Positions 8,932 to 16,886 of a DNA stretch of 64,000 bases are shown piece by piece. Made by a program: the position numbers and the translations under genes. A model generated the notes under the pieces. It saw nothing but the letters and a program-made list of their open reading frames with translations, was not told the DNA's origin and searched no databases. Numbering within the stretch: position 1 is the stretch's first letter; the number at the start of each line of letters is the position of its first letter. Origin of the DNA: JAJVHZ01 sp041395385 (GTDB lineage: Bacteria; Pseudomonadota; Gammaproteobacteria; JAJPIJ01); the NCBI GenBank assembly GCA_041395385.1, contig JAWLAN010000020.1, positions 1-64,000 on the forward strand. The letters run 5' to 3'.

Positions 8932-9936
8932 ATGAAGATTGCCATCGTCACCGACGCCTGGCGGCCGCAGGTCAACGGAGTGGTGCGGACATTGGGATAC
9001 ACCGGTAAGGAACTCACGGCGATGGGCCACGAGGTGCGTTACGTGACCCCCGAGCAGTTCCGAACCGTTGCCTGCCCGAGCTATCCGGAGATCAGGCTTG
9101 CGATCCTGCCGGGCAGAGGCGTGCGCCGCGCCCTGGAGACCTACGCGCCGGATGCCATCCATATCGCCACCGAGGGGCCGCTCGGGGCCAGCGCGCGCCA
9201 CTATTGCCGGCAGCGCGGCCTGGCATTCACCACCTCCTTTCACACGCAGTTTCCCGAATACATCCGTGCCCGGCATCTGCCCGTGCCGCTGTCGTGGTCG
9301 TATCACTGGTTGCGGCGGTTTCACGCTGCGGCCAGCCGCACCATGGTGCCCACGCCCGCGCAGCGGGACCGGCTCTTGCAGCGGGGGTTCAGGAATCTGG
9401 TGGTCTGGTCGCGGGGCGTGGACACCGAGGTGTTCGCGCCCGAGCCGCGGCGGCATTACGAACTTGCGCGCCCCATCGCGGTGTACGTCGGTCGCGTGGC
9501 GGTCGAGAAGAACATCGAGGCCTTCCTCTCCCTGGATCTGCCCGGCGGCAAGGTGGTGATCGGCGACGGCCCGGCGCTGGAGCGCCTGCGCGCGGCCTAT
9601 CCGCGGGTGGAGTTCACCGGCGCGCTGTACGGCCGGGAGCTGGCGGCGGCCATCGCCGGCGGTGACGTGTTCGTTTTTCCCAGCCTTACCGACACCTTCG
9701 GTCTGGTGATGCTCGAGGCGATGGCGTGCGGTCTGCCGGTCGCGGCATTCCCCGTGACCGGGCCGATCGATGTAGTGGCTCAGGGAGCGAGCGGCGTGCT
9801 CGACAACGACCTGCGCCTCGCCGTGCTGGCGGCGCTGCAGCTGCGACGCGAGGACTGCGTGCGATATGCACGGCGCCACACCTGGCGCCGCTGCACCGAG
9901 GTCTTTCTCGCATCCCTGGTTCACGCCCGCGCCTGA
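8932..9936 (+). CDS. GT4 family glycosyltransferase, Agt-like
   Basis: Retaining GT-B glycosyltransferase of family 4 (334 aa). The N-terminal acceptor domain begins MKIAIVTDAWRPQVNGVVRT, a stretch typical of the lipid glycosyltransferases that act on diacylglycerol (Agt in phosphate-limited bacteria, MgtA-like mannosyltransferases). The C-terminal sugar-nucleotide domain carries YVGRVAVEKNIEAFL and the E-x7-E-like region SLTDTFGLVMLEAMACGLPV. It starts 61 bases after the PlcP-like gene. Expected role (inference from the pair): transfer of a sugar to diacylglycerol to make a phosphorus-free membrane glycolipid on the cytoplasmic face. The sugar donor cannot be told. Confidence 0.85.
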   Translation: MKIAIVTDAWRPQVNGVVRTLGYTGKELTAMGHEVRYVTPEQFRTVACPSYPEIRLAILPGRGVRRALETYAPDAIHIATEGPLGASARHYCRQRGLAFTTSFHTQFPEYIRARHLPVPLSWSYHWLRRFHAAASRTMVPTPAQRDRLLQRGFRNLVVWSRGVDTEVFAPEPRRHYELARPIAVYVGRVAVEKNIEAFLSLDLPGGKVVIGDGPALERLRAAYPRVEFTGALYGRELAAAIAGGDVFVFPSLTDTFGLVMLEAMACGLPVAAFPVTGPIDVVAQGASGVLDNDLRLAVLAALQLRREDCVRYARRHTWRRCTEVFLASLVHARA

Positions 9937-10057
9937 GCGCGGGCCCGCTCCGCCGTCCGCGCTGGCCGCGATACGCACAGGCGGCAGTCGGTTGCGTCTG
10001 CCGCCGACCCGGGGGCCCGTGTATAGTGAACGGCAAAACGGCCGGAGCGTGCGTGCG

Positions 10058-10351
10058 ATGCAGGCGGTTGTCATCATCCTCAAGGTCCTGGTTCTGGTCT
10101 TGGCGATCGTGGGGCTGGTGGGAGGCGGGATCTGCACCTTGTGCGGTGCGGCGTGGTCGTTCGAGGACGCCGACGTCGGCATGCAGATCATGGGGATCTC
10201 GCTGTTGTTCGCGGTACCTTCGTATTTCCTGACACGGGTGCTTTGGCGTTCCTTGAATCGGCGGCAGCCCGCCGGGGCCGATGGCGCGGTGTCGGCCGTT
10301 GCGGGGGCGCCGGCGCCGAATGAGCCGACATCACCGGGCGACGGCCCATAG
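10058..10351 (+). CDS. Small membrane protein, unknown function
   Basis: A 97-aa protein with two hydrophobic segments, about residues 3-28 (AVVIILKVLVLVLAIVGLVG) and 43-60 (MGISLLFAVPSYFLTRVL), and a polar alanine/proline-rich tail. The ATG at 10058 follows GGAG; the frame is open further upstream, but without family-like sequence. I do not recognise a family. It is the first member of a packed run that continues through a second small membrane protein (8 bases later), the Lgt-like protein and the radical SAM protein, so a role in the membrane next to those proteins is likely. Confidence 0.65.
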   Translation: MQAVVIILKVLVLVLAIVGLVGGGICTLCGAAWSFEDADVGMQIMGISLLFAVPSYFLTRVLWRSLNRRQPAGADGAVSAVAGAPAPNEPTSPGDGP

Positions 10352-10359
10352 GTTCGCGC

Positions 10360-10611
10360 ATGGAAGCGATCTTCACGGCGCTGTGGTGGATCCTCCGCGT
10401 GCTCATCCTGCTGGGACTGTTCTGCCTGGTTGTCGGCACCGGCATCTGCGGGTACATCGTCTACGAATTCAGCGCCCAGTATTACCCGCCCGGACCGGCG
10501 GACTGGCTGTTCATCGGGGTGCTGGCATTGCTGACTGCGCTGTTCGGTTGGATCTTCTGGGTCGTGAAGCGGGCCCTGTTCCGGCCGCGGTCGGGCGCCG
10601 ATGGCCCCTGA
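10360..10611 (+). CDS. Small two-helix membrane protein, unknown function
   Basis: An 83-aa protein with two membrane helices (about residues 8-36 and 49-70) joined by a short loop containing YEFSAQYYPPGPADW, and a basic C-terminus. Layout and size resemble the preceding 97-aa protein, though they are not obvious duplicates. Its end overlaps the start of the Lgt-like gene by 11 bases, which points to coupled translation. No family recognised. Confidence 0.65.
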   Translation: MEAIFTALWWILRVLILLGLFCLVVGTGICGYIVYEFSAQYYPPGPADWLFIGVLALLTALFGWIFWVVKRALFRPRSGADGP

Positions 10612-11344
10612 ACACGCGCTGCTGCTGCACGCGGCATTCGAATGGGCCGCCATCCTCGCCGGGGCCCGGCTGTACTTTCACGAGCGTGGGCTGAAAGGGT
10701 TGCGCGGTGCCCTGCAGCCGCAGAATTACGCGGTGCTGACCGGGTGCCTGCTCGGCGCGGCGATCGGCAACAAGGCGGTGTTCTGGGTGGAGAATCCGCA
10801 GCTCTGGGACCCGGAGGCCGGTCTCGTGCAGTACTTCCTCGGCGGACAGTCGATGGTCGGCGGACTGCTCGGTGGTTACCTCGGCGTCGAGCTCGGCAAG
10901 CGGATCGCCGGCGTGCGCGAATCCACCGGCGATCATTTCGTCTTCCCGATCCTGCTCGGGATCGTGATCGGGCGCGTCGGCTGCCTGCTCGCCGGGCTTC
11001 ACGATCAGACCTTCGGCGTCCGGACCGGGCTGCCATGGGGCATCGATTTCGGCGACGGGATACGGCGGCATCCCACCCAGCTCTACGAGATCCTGTTCGC
11101 GGCGCTGCTGTGGTGGGCGTTCCGGCGTGTGCGCGCGCGGCTGGCGGTCTCCCCCGGCCTGATGTTCAAGATCCTCCTGGCGTCCTACCTCGCCTGGAGA
11201 TTGCTCGTCGACGCGCTCAAGCCGGTCCCGTACGCCTATCCGATGGGCCTCAGCGGCATACAGGTCGTCTGCGCGGCGGCGCTTGTCCTCTACCTGCCGC
11301 TGTTGCTCGCACAGTTGCTGCGGGGCGAGGTGGCTCGCGCATGA
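10601..11344 (+). CDS. Lgt-like membrane protein lacking Lgt catalytic residues
   Basis: A 247-aa polytopic protein of the prolipoprotein diacylglyceryl transferase superfamily, with about six or seven membrane helices. Lgt landmarks are present in order: GQSMVGGLLGG (residues 82-92), GIVIGRVGCLLAG (120-132), RRHPTQLYE (155-163) and a late arginine in LAWRLLVDALKP (R200). Aligned by motif to E. coli Lgt, the essential His of the F-H-G-G-L motif is Val (V86), and the conserved Asn after GR-x-G is Cys (C128), while the Arg of GR (R125) remains. It is therefore unlikely to make lipoproteins. The gene overlaps the radical SAM gene by four bases (ATGA). I infer a lipid-handling partner or transferase for that enzyme. 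Confidence 0.8.
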   Translation: MAPEHALLLHAAFEWAAILAGARLYFHERGLKGLRGALQPQNYAVLTGCLLGAAIGNKAVFWVENPQLWDPEAGLVQYFLGGQSMVGGLLGGYLGVELGKRIAGVRESTGDHFVFPILLGIVIGRVGCLLAGLHDQTFGVRTGLPWGIDFGDGIRRHPTQLYEILFAALLWWAFRRVRARLAVSPGLMFKILLASYLAWRLLVDALKPVPYAYPMGLSGIQVVCAAALVLYLPLLLAQLLRGEVARA

Positions 11345-12777
11345 GCCGCAAGACGAGGCCTTACCTTTTCTACGACACCACCAGCGGGGTGTGCACGACC
11401 TGCCTGCGCGTGATCGAGGCGAAGATCCTGCTCAAGGACGGGAAGGCATACATGGAGAAGTGGTGTCCGGCCCACGGCACGGAGCGGGTCCTGGTCAGCG
11501 ACGATGCCGAGTACTATCGGCAGTGCCGCGAGTTGTGGATCAAGCCGCCGGAGATGCCGCAGACGTTCAACACCCGCATGCAATACGGCTGTCCTTACGA
11601 CTGCGGCCTGTGCCCGGATCACATGCAGCACTCCTGTCTCACCCTGCTGGAGCTGACCGATCACTGCAACCTGCGCTGCCCGATCTGCTATGCGAGCTCG
11701 GGGCCGGAGCGCTCGAGCTACCGGACGCTGGCCGAGATCGAGCGCATGCTGGACGCCGTCGTCGCCAACGAGGGCGAGCCCGACGTGGTGCAGCTGTCCG
11801 GCGGCGAGCCCACCCTGCATCCGGACTTCTTCGCCGTGCTGGATGCGGCCCGCGCGCGCGGAGTGCGGCACCTGATGGTGAACACCAACGGCGTGCGGCT
11901 GGCGCAGGACCGCGAGTTCTGCGCACGGCTCGCCGAATACCGCAGGGCCTTCGAGGTCTACCTGCAGTTCGACTCGCGGCGGGCGGAGGTGCTGAAGGAG
12001 ATGCGCGGTGCGGACCTCACCCGCGTGCGCGAGCAGGCGCTGCGGCATCTCAATGAGTTCGACATCTCCACCACGCTGGTGGTGACGCTGAAGAAGGGCG
12101 TCAACGACGATGAGATCGGCGAGATCATCGGCTACGCGCTCACCCAGCCCTGCGTGCGCGGGGTGACGTTGCAGCCGATACAGGACGCCGGCCGCGTCGA
12201 GGGCTACGACGCCAGGCTCAACCGGCTGACAGTGAGCGAGATCCGCCGCCGCATTGCCGAGCAGTCGGGCGTGTTCACGGCAGCGGACGTTCTGCCGGTG
12301 CCCTGCAACCCGGATACGCTCGCCATGGGTTATGCGCTGAAGGTAGGGGGCGAGGCCGTCGCGTTGACGCGCTACCTCGATCCCGCGGTCCTGGTCGAGG
12401 GCGCCCGCAACACCATCACCTTCGAACACGACGGCGAATTGAAGCAGCGCGTCTTCCGGCTTTTTTCGACCAACCACTCGCCGGCCTCGCAGGCCAACTG
12501 TCTGGCGGAGCTGATGTGCTGCCTGCCGCGGGTCAGCGCGCCGGCGGAGCTGACCTATCGCAACGTCTTTCGCGTGCTCATCGTGCAGTTCATGGACGCG
12601 CTGTCGCTGGACCTCCGTGCCCTGAAAAAGTCATGCATCCACATCGTCCAGCCCGACGGCCGTCTCATCCCCTTCGAGTCGTTCAATCTCTTCTACCGCG
12701 ACGGTCGCTCGGAGCTGCTGCGGGCGCTGCGGCAGGAGATCGCCCGCGCGACCCTGGACCGCCGGGCGGAGGCTTGA
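11341..12777 (+). CDS. Radical SAM protein, tetraether lipid synthase (Tes)-like
   Basis: Radical SAM enzyme of 478 aa. The canonical cluster is C109-x3-C113-x2-C116 (DHCNLRCPICYA), followed by the SAM-binding QLSGGEPTLHP (151-161). Before it come extra cysteines in a distinct pattern: CTTC (18-21), WCPAHG (C42), and CPYDCGLCPDH (84-94), with C99 after it. The C-terminal part has PCNPDTLAMGY (C322) and SCIHIV (C432) followed by IPFESFNLFYRD. This combination of motifs matches, from memory, the archaeal tetraether synthase family (MJ0619/GrsA) and its bacterial relatives, which couple lipid tails by carbon-carbon bond formation. A lipid substrate is inferred, not shown; a methyltransferase-like role is possible. 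GTG-started SDR genes follow at 3-base spacing. Confidence 0.85.
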   Translation: MSRKTRPYLFYDTTSGVCTTCLRVIEAKILLKDGKAYMEKWCPAHGTERVLVSDDAEYYRQCRELWIKPPEMPQTFNTRMQYGCPYDCGLCPDHMQHSCLTLLELTDHCNLRCPICYASSGPERSSYRTLAEIERMLDAVVANEGEPDVVQLSGGEPTLHPDFFAVLDAARARGVRHLMVNTNGVRLAQDREFCARLAEYRRAFEVYLQFDSRRAEVLKEMRGADLTRVREQALRHLNEFDISTTLVVTLKKGVNDDEIGEIIGYALTQPCVRGVTLQPIQDAGRVEGYDARLNRLTVSEIRRRIAEQSGVFTAADVLPVPCNPDTLAMGYALKVGGEAVALTRYLDPAVLVEGARNTITFEHDGELKQRVFRLFSTNHSPASQANCLAELMCCLPRVSAPAELTYRNVFRVLIVQFMDALSLDLRALKKSCIHIVQPDGRLIPFESFNLFYRDGRSELLRALRQEIARATLDRRAEA

Positions 12778-12780
12778 GCG

Positions 12781-13548
12781 GTGGCAGATCAGGTTGCCAT
12801 CGTGACCGGCGCCGGTTCCTCGCGGGGGATCGGATTCGCGATCGCGCGGGCCCTGCTTGCCTCGTCCTACCACGTGGCCATCACCGGCACCACCGCGCGC
12901 ATCGAGGACCGCGCGCGCGAGCTGGACGCCAGCGGCCGGCGGGTGCTGCCGCTCAGCTGCGATCTGCGCGCGGACCCGGCGGCCGTGGACATGGTCGATC
13001 GGGTCATCGCCCGTTTCGGCGGTGTGGACGTCCTCGTCAACAACGCCGGCATGACCTCGGTGTCCGATCCGATCCCCCAGGCCTCGTTTCTGGATCTGGA
13101 TGCGGAGGCATGGCGGCAGCGCATGGACGTCACGCTCACGACCTGCTTCTGTGCGACACGCGCGGTGTTGCCGCACATGCTGGCGCGCGGCGGCGGCCGC
13201 ATCGTCAATGTGGCGTCCGTGACCGGACCGTACGTCGCGAGTGCGGGTGAGAGCGCCTACTCGGCGGCGAAGGCGGGCATGGTCGGACTCACCCGCGCGC
13301 TGGCCGTGGAGTTCGGCGGGCACGGGCTCACCGTCAACGCGGTGGCGCCGGGATGGATTGCGACCGCCTCCTCGACGTCACGGGAGCTTCAGGCCGGGCG
13401 CTGCACGCCGGTGGGACGCGCCGGCCGTCCCGAGGAAGTGGCCGCGGCGGTGGTGTTTCTGGCGTCCCCGGCCGCCTCCTATGTCAACGGCGAGGTGCTG
13501 GTCGTCGACGGCGGCAACATCCTTCAGGAACACAAGGGCGCGGAGTAG
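12781..13548 (+). CDS. SDR family oxidoreductase
   Basis: Classical short-chain dehydrogenase/reductase of 255 aa, starting at a GTG three bases after the radical SAM stop. Cofactor motif TGAGSSRGIG near residues 10-19, NNAG in the middle, and the catalytic S-Y-K set in NVASVTGPYVASAGESAYSAAKAG are all intact. The sequence is of the 3-oxoacyl-ACP reductase (FabG) type. In an operon with lipid enzymes it could reduce a keto group on a lipid or acyl chain, but that is inference from position. Ends VVDGGNILQEHKGAE. Confidence 0.85.
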   Translation: MADQVAIVTGAGSSRGIGFAIARALLASSYHVAITGTTARIEDRARELDASGRRVLPLSCDLRADPAAVDMVDRVIARFGGVDVLVNNAGMTSVSDPIPQASFLDLDAEAWRQRMDVTLTTCFCATRAVLPHMLARGGGRIVNVASVTGPYVASAGESAYSAAKAGMVGLTRALAVEFGGHGLTVNAVAPGWIATASSTSRELQAGRCTPVGRAGRPEEVAAAVVFLASPAASYVNGEVLVVDGGNILQEHKGAE

Positions 13549-13551
13549 GCG

Positions 13552-14317
13552 ATGAAGACGGTGCTGGTGAGCGGCGGGGCGAGTGGCATGGGGGAGGCCG
13601 CGGCGCAACGCCTGGCCGCCGATGGCTGGTCGGTCGTCATCGCCGACATCGACGGCGGACGCGGGCGCGACGTGGCCGCGCGCCTGTGCGCCGGAGTCGC
13701 CGGGGCCGGCGCGGTGGTCTGCGACGTGGCGCGCCCGGAGGACTGCGAGCGGGCAGTGGCGCACGTTATCGAGCGGTTCGGCCGCCTCGACGCCCTAGTC
13801 AATGCCGCGGGGGTGTGGCTGGAAGGGGCCGCCGACACGGTCACCGAGGGGCAGTGGGATCGCGTGCTCGACGTCAATCTCAAGGGGACCTTCTTCCTCT
13901 GCCGGCACGCCATCCCCCACCTGGAGCGGCAGGCCGGGATCATCGTCAACATCGCCTCGGACGCCGGCCTCGTCGGCAACAAGGGGGCAGCCTTGTACTG
14001 CGCATCCAAGGGCGGTGTGGTCCTGCTGACGCGCGCGCTGGCGCTGGAGCTCGCGCCGCGCGGGATACGCGCAGTGGCGGTCTGTCCCGCCGACGTCGAC
14101 ACTCCCATGCTGCGCGGGCAGGCGCGCGACCATGGCGGCGGTGACGAAAGCGGGTATCTGGAGAACCTGCGGCGGAAGTATCCGCAAGGCGCCGCTGGCG
14201 CGGTTCATCACGCCGCAGCAGGTGGCCGGGCTCATCGCGTATCTGCTCAGCGACGCCGCGGCGCCGCTTACCGGCTCAGCCATCCCCTTCGACTACGGCA
14301 TCACGGCCGGCTACTGA
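13552..14317 (+). pseudogene. SDR family oxidoreductase, frameshifted near the C-terminus
   Basis: Second short-chain dehydrogenase, three bases after the first. The frame from ATG 13552 has SGGASGMGEAAA (cofactor motif), NAAG, and the catalytic ASDAGLVGNKGAALYCASKGG. It then reads normally to RRKYPQG at about 14186. From there the normal SDR ending, PLARFITPQQVAGLIAYLLSDAA and GSAIPFDYGITAGY, is found one base further along and stops at 14317. The uncorrected frame runs on to 14451 and overlaps rlmKL. One extra base in GGCGCCGCTGG (or two missing) would explain it. The corrected product is about 254 aa. Confidence 0.78.
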
Positions 14318-14380
14318 TCGCACGACCGGCGCCGGGGCGCGTTAGGGGCGCGGCCGCGTATTCCGTAGAATGCGGCAGTC

Positions 14381-16594
14381 GTGCAGAACAGCCCCGCCCA
14401 CAACTTCTTCGCCACCGCGCCCAAGGGAGTCACCAGCCTGCTCGCGGATGAATTGCGCGCGCTCGGCGCCGCCGGCGTACGCGAGGTGACCGCCGGTGTG
14501 CTGTTCTCGGGCACGCTGGAGGTCGGTTATCGCGCCTGCCTCTGGTCGCGCACGGCCAACCGCGTGCTGCTGCAGCTGAGCCGCTTTGCGGCGCCCGATG
14601 CCGATGCGCTCCACGCCGGGGTGCAGACCGTCGACTGGGACGATCACCTGGCCGCCGAGGGGACGCTGGCGGTTGATGTCAACGTTCGCGGTTCCCGCCT
14701 GTCGCACTCCCAGTTCGCGGCCCAGCGCGTGAAGGACGCGATCGTCGATCAGCTCCGCGTCCGCCATGGCGTACGCCCGTCGGTGGATCTCGAGCGGCCC
14801 GACCTGCGCATCAACGTCTTCATCGACCGCGACGTGGCGAGCGTCGCCATAGACCTGAGCGGGGAGAGCCTGCACCGCCGCGGCTACCGCGATGACACGG
14901 TCGTGGCCCCGCTGAAGCAGAATCTGGCCGCCGCGATCCTGCTGCGGGCGGGCTGGCCGGAGATCGCGCGCGGCGGCGGCGGATTCGTCGATCCCATGTG
15001 CGGCTCCGGTACCCTGCTCGTAGAGGCGGCGTGGATCGCCGGCGATCGCGCGCCGGCGCTGCTGCGGCGCGAGTTCGGTTTCGATCGCTGGCCGGGTCAC
15101 GTGCCGGGGCTGTGGCAGCGCCTGCGCGAAGAGGCGGAGGCGCGTGCCGAGGCCGGGGAGCGGGGGATGCCGTCGCTGCGCGGCTTCGACGCGGATCTGC
15201 GCTCGGTGCGCGCCGCGCGCGAGAACGTGGCGGCGGCCCGCGTCGTGGCGCATGTCCGCATCGACAGGTTGGATGTCGCGGAGGTGCCGGCGCCGGAGAC
15301 CCCGACCGGCCTGCTCGCGGTCAATCCGCCCTATGGCGAGCGTCTCGGGGAGAGCGAGGAGCTCAGGACGCTGTACGCGCGGCTGGGCGCGATGCTGCGC
15401 GCGCGCTACCAGGGATGGGAGGCGGCCGTGTTCACCGGTAATCCGCCGCTCGGCAGGTTCATCGGCCTGAAGGCGCGTCGCGTCCACACCTTCTACAACG
15501 GCGCGATCGAATGCCGGCTGCTGCGATTCACCGTCGCTCCGGAGCATTTCGAGGTCTCCCCGGACGAGCGCGCGCGGGCCGCGAGCGCCCGGCCCTTGAG
15601 CGAAGGCGCGCAGATGTTCGCGAACAGGCTGCGCAAGAACGTGCAGGCGCTGCAGCGGTGGGCGGAGCAGGAGGGGGTTACCTGCTATCGAATCTACGAT
15701 GCCGACATGCCCGAGTACGCCGCGGCCATCGACCTCTACCTGAGCGAGCGGCCTTACCTCGTCGTGCAGGAGTACGCGGCGCCGAAGACGGTCGCGGAGG
15801 ACAGGGCGCGCCAGCGGCTGCGGGACATTCTGAATGCCATCCCGCCGACCCTGGGCGTGAGTCGCGAACAGGTGTTCCTGAAGAGGCGCGAACGCCAGCG
15901 CGGCGCGGCACAATACGAGCGGCAGGCGCAGTCCGGGGAGTTCCACGAGGTGAGGGAAGGGTCTTGCCGCCTGCTGGTGAATTTCAGCGACTATCTGGAT
16001 ACCGGCCTCTTTCTCGATCACCGGCTCACGCGTGCGATGGTGGGCGAGCTGGCGCGCGGCCGCGACATGCTGAACCTGTTCTGCTACACGGCCACCGCGA
16101 GCGCGCACGCCGCGCTGGCGGGGGCGCGTTCGACCGTCTCGGTCGACATGTCCGCGACCTATCTCGATTGGGCGCGGCGGAATTTCGCGCTCAACGGCAT
16201 CGATCCGCGCGTCCACGTACTGGTCCAGGCCGACTGCCTTCGGTGGCTGGAGCAGCAGGCGGGCGATCCGCGCGCGCCGCGATACGGTGTGATCTTTCTC
16301 GACCCCCCGACATTCTCGAACTCCAAGCGCATGCAATCGGTCTTCGACGTGCAGCGCGACCACGCGATGCTCGTGCGCCGGGCCGCGAGCCTGCTCGCCG
16401 ATGACGGCGTGCTGGTGTTCTCCACCAACCGGCAGCGTTTCCGACTCGACGTCGACGGGCTCGCGGGGCTGCGGATCGAGGACGTGAGCGAGCGGACTGT
16501 CCCGAGGGATTTCGCGCGCAACCCGAAGATCCATCGTTGCTGGCTCATCAGTGCGCCGGGCCGGTCGCCGGAGCTCCGGCCGGGCCGGCGGTGA
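14381..16594 (+). CDS. rlmL: Bifunctional 23S rRNA guanine methyltransferase RlmKL
   Basis: Fused enzyme (737 aa; E. coli RlmL is about 700 aa) that makes m2G2445 (N-terminal half) and m7G2069 (C-terminal half) in 23S rRNA. The first half has a THUMP region (residues 40-160) and a methyltransferase domain with FVDPMCGSGTLLVEAAW and the catalytic NPPYGERLGE. The second half has MLNLFCYTATASAHAALAGA and the YGVIFLDPPTFSNSKRM motif. GTG start at 14381 with MQNSPAHNFFATAPKG, as in the family. TAGAAT at 14366-14371 could be its -10 box. Confidence 0.93.
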   Translation: MQNSPAHNFFATAPKGVTSLLADELRALGAAGVREVTAGVLFSGTLEVGYRACLWSRTANRVLLQLSRFAAPDADALHAGVQTVDWDDHLAAEGTLAVDVNVRGSRLSHSQFAAQRVKDAIVDQLRVRHGVRPSVDLERPDLRINVFIDRDVASVAIDLSGESLHRRGYRDDTVVAPLKQNLAAAILLRAGWPEIARGGGGFVDPMCGSGTLLVEAAWIAGDRAPALLRREFGFDRWPGHVPGLWQRLREEAEARAEAGERGMPSLRGFDADLRSVRAARENVAAARVVAHVRIDRLDVAEVPAPETPTGLLAVNPPYGERLGESEELRTLYARLGAMLRARYQGWEAAVFTGNPPLGRFIGLKARRVHTFYNGAIECRLLRFTVAPEHFEVSPDERARAASARPLSEGAQMFANRLRKNVQALQRWAEQEGVTCYRIYDADMPEYAAAIDLYLSERPYLVVQEYAAPKTVAEDRARQRLRDILNAIPPTLGVSREQVFLKRRERQRGAAQYERQAQSGEFHEVREGSCRLLVNFSDYLDTGLFLDHRLTRAMVGELARGRDMLNLFCYTATASAHAALAGARSTVSVDMSATYLDWARRNFALNGIDPRVHVLVQADCLRWLEQQAGDPRAPRYGVIFLDPPTFSNSKRMQSVFDVQRDHAMLVRRAASLLADDGVLVFSTNRQRFRLDVDGLAGLRIEDVSERTVPRDFARNPKIHRCWLISAPGRSPELRPGRR

Positions 16595-16886
16595 TTACGA
16601 TGCCGGACTGTGGCGGGCCGGCCGGCGTGGGCGCGGCCATCGGCCCGCGTCATCGTGCCCGGGACCCGGCATCCTGAACGGCCGGCCTCCGCGCGGCGCC
16701 ATGGCACGCTTCGTGAATCGATTTGCTGGAGTCTCCACGAACCGGCCGCGCGGCCGCATCTTTGCCCGGGCCGGTCGCCGGGAGTATCCCCGAGCAGCGC
16801 ATGTCGCTTCGAGAAATCAATGAGTTGTCTGCCGTGTCGCTCACCCGTGGAGGGTGGCCGGCAATGCGGGAGATTTGAAGGCACCC

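Noticed and set aside
15936..15956. GTTCCACGAGGTGAGG resembling half of a parS site
   Set aside because: Only one arm matches, and it lies inside rlmKL coding sequence.
16595..16886. Possible c-di-GMP riboswitch before the GGDEF/EAL gene
   Set aside because: Conserved GEMM core sequences are not found in the gap.
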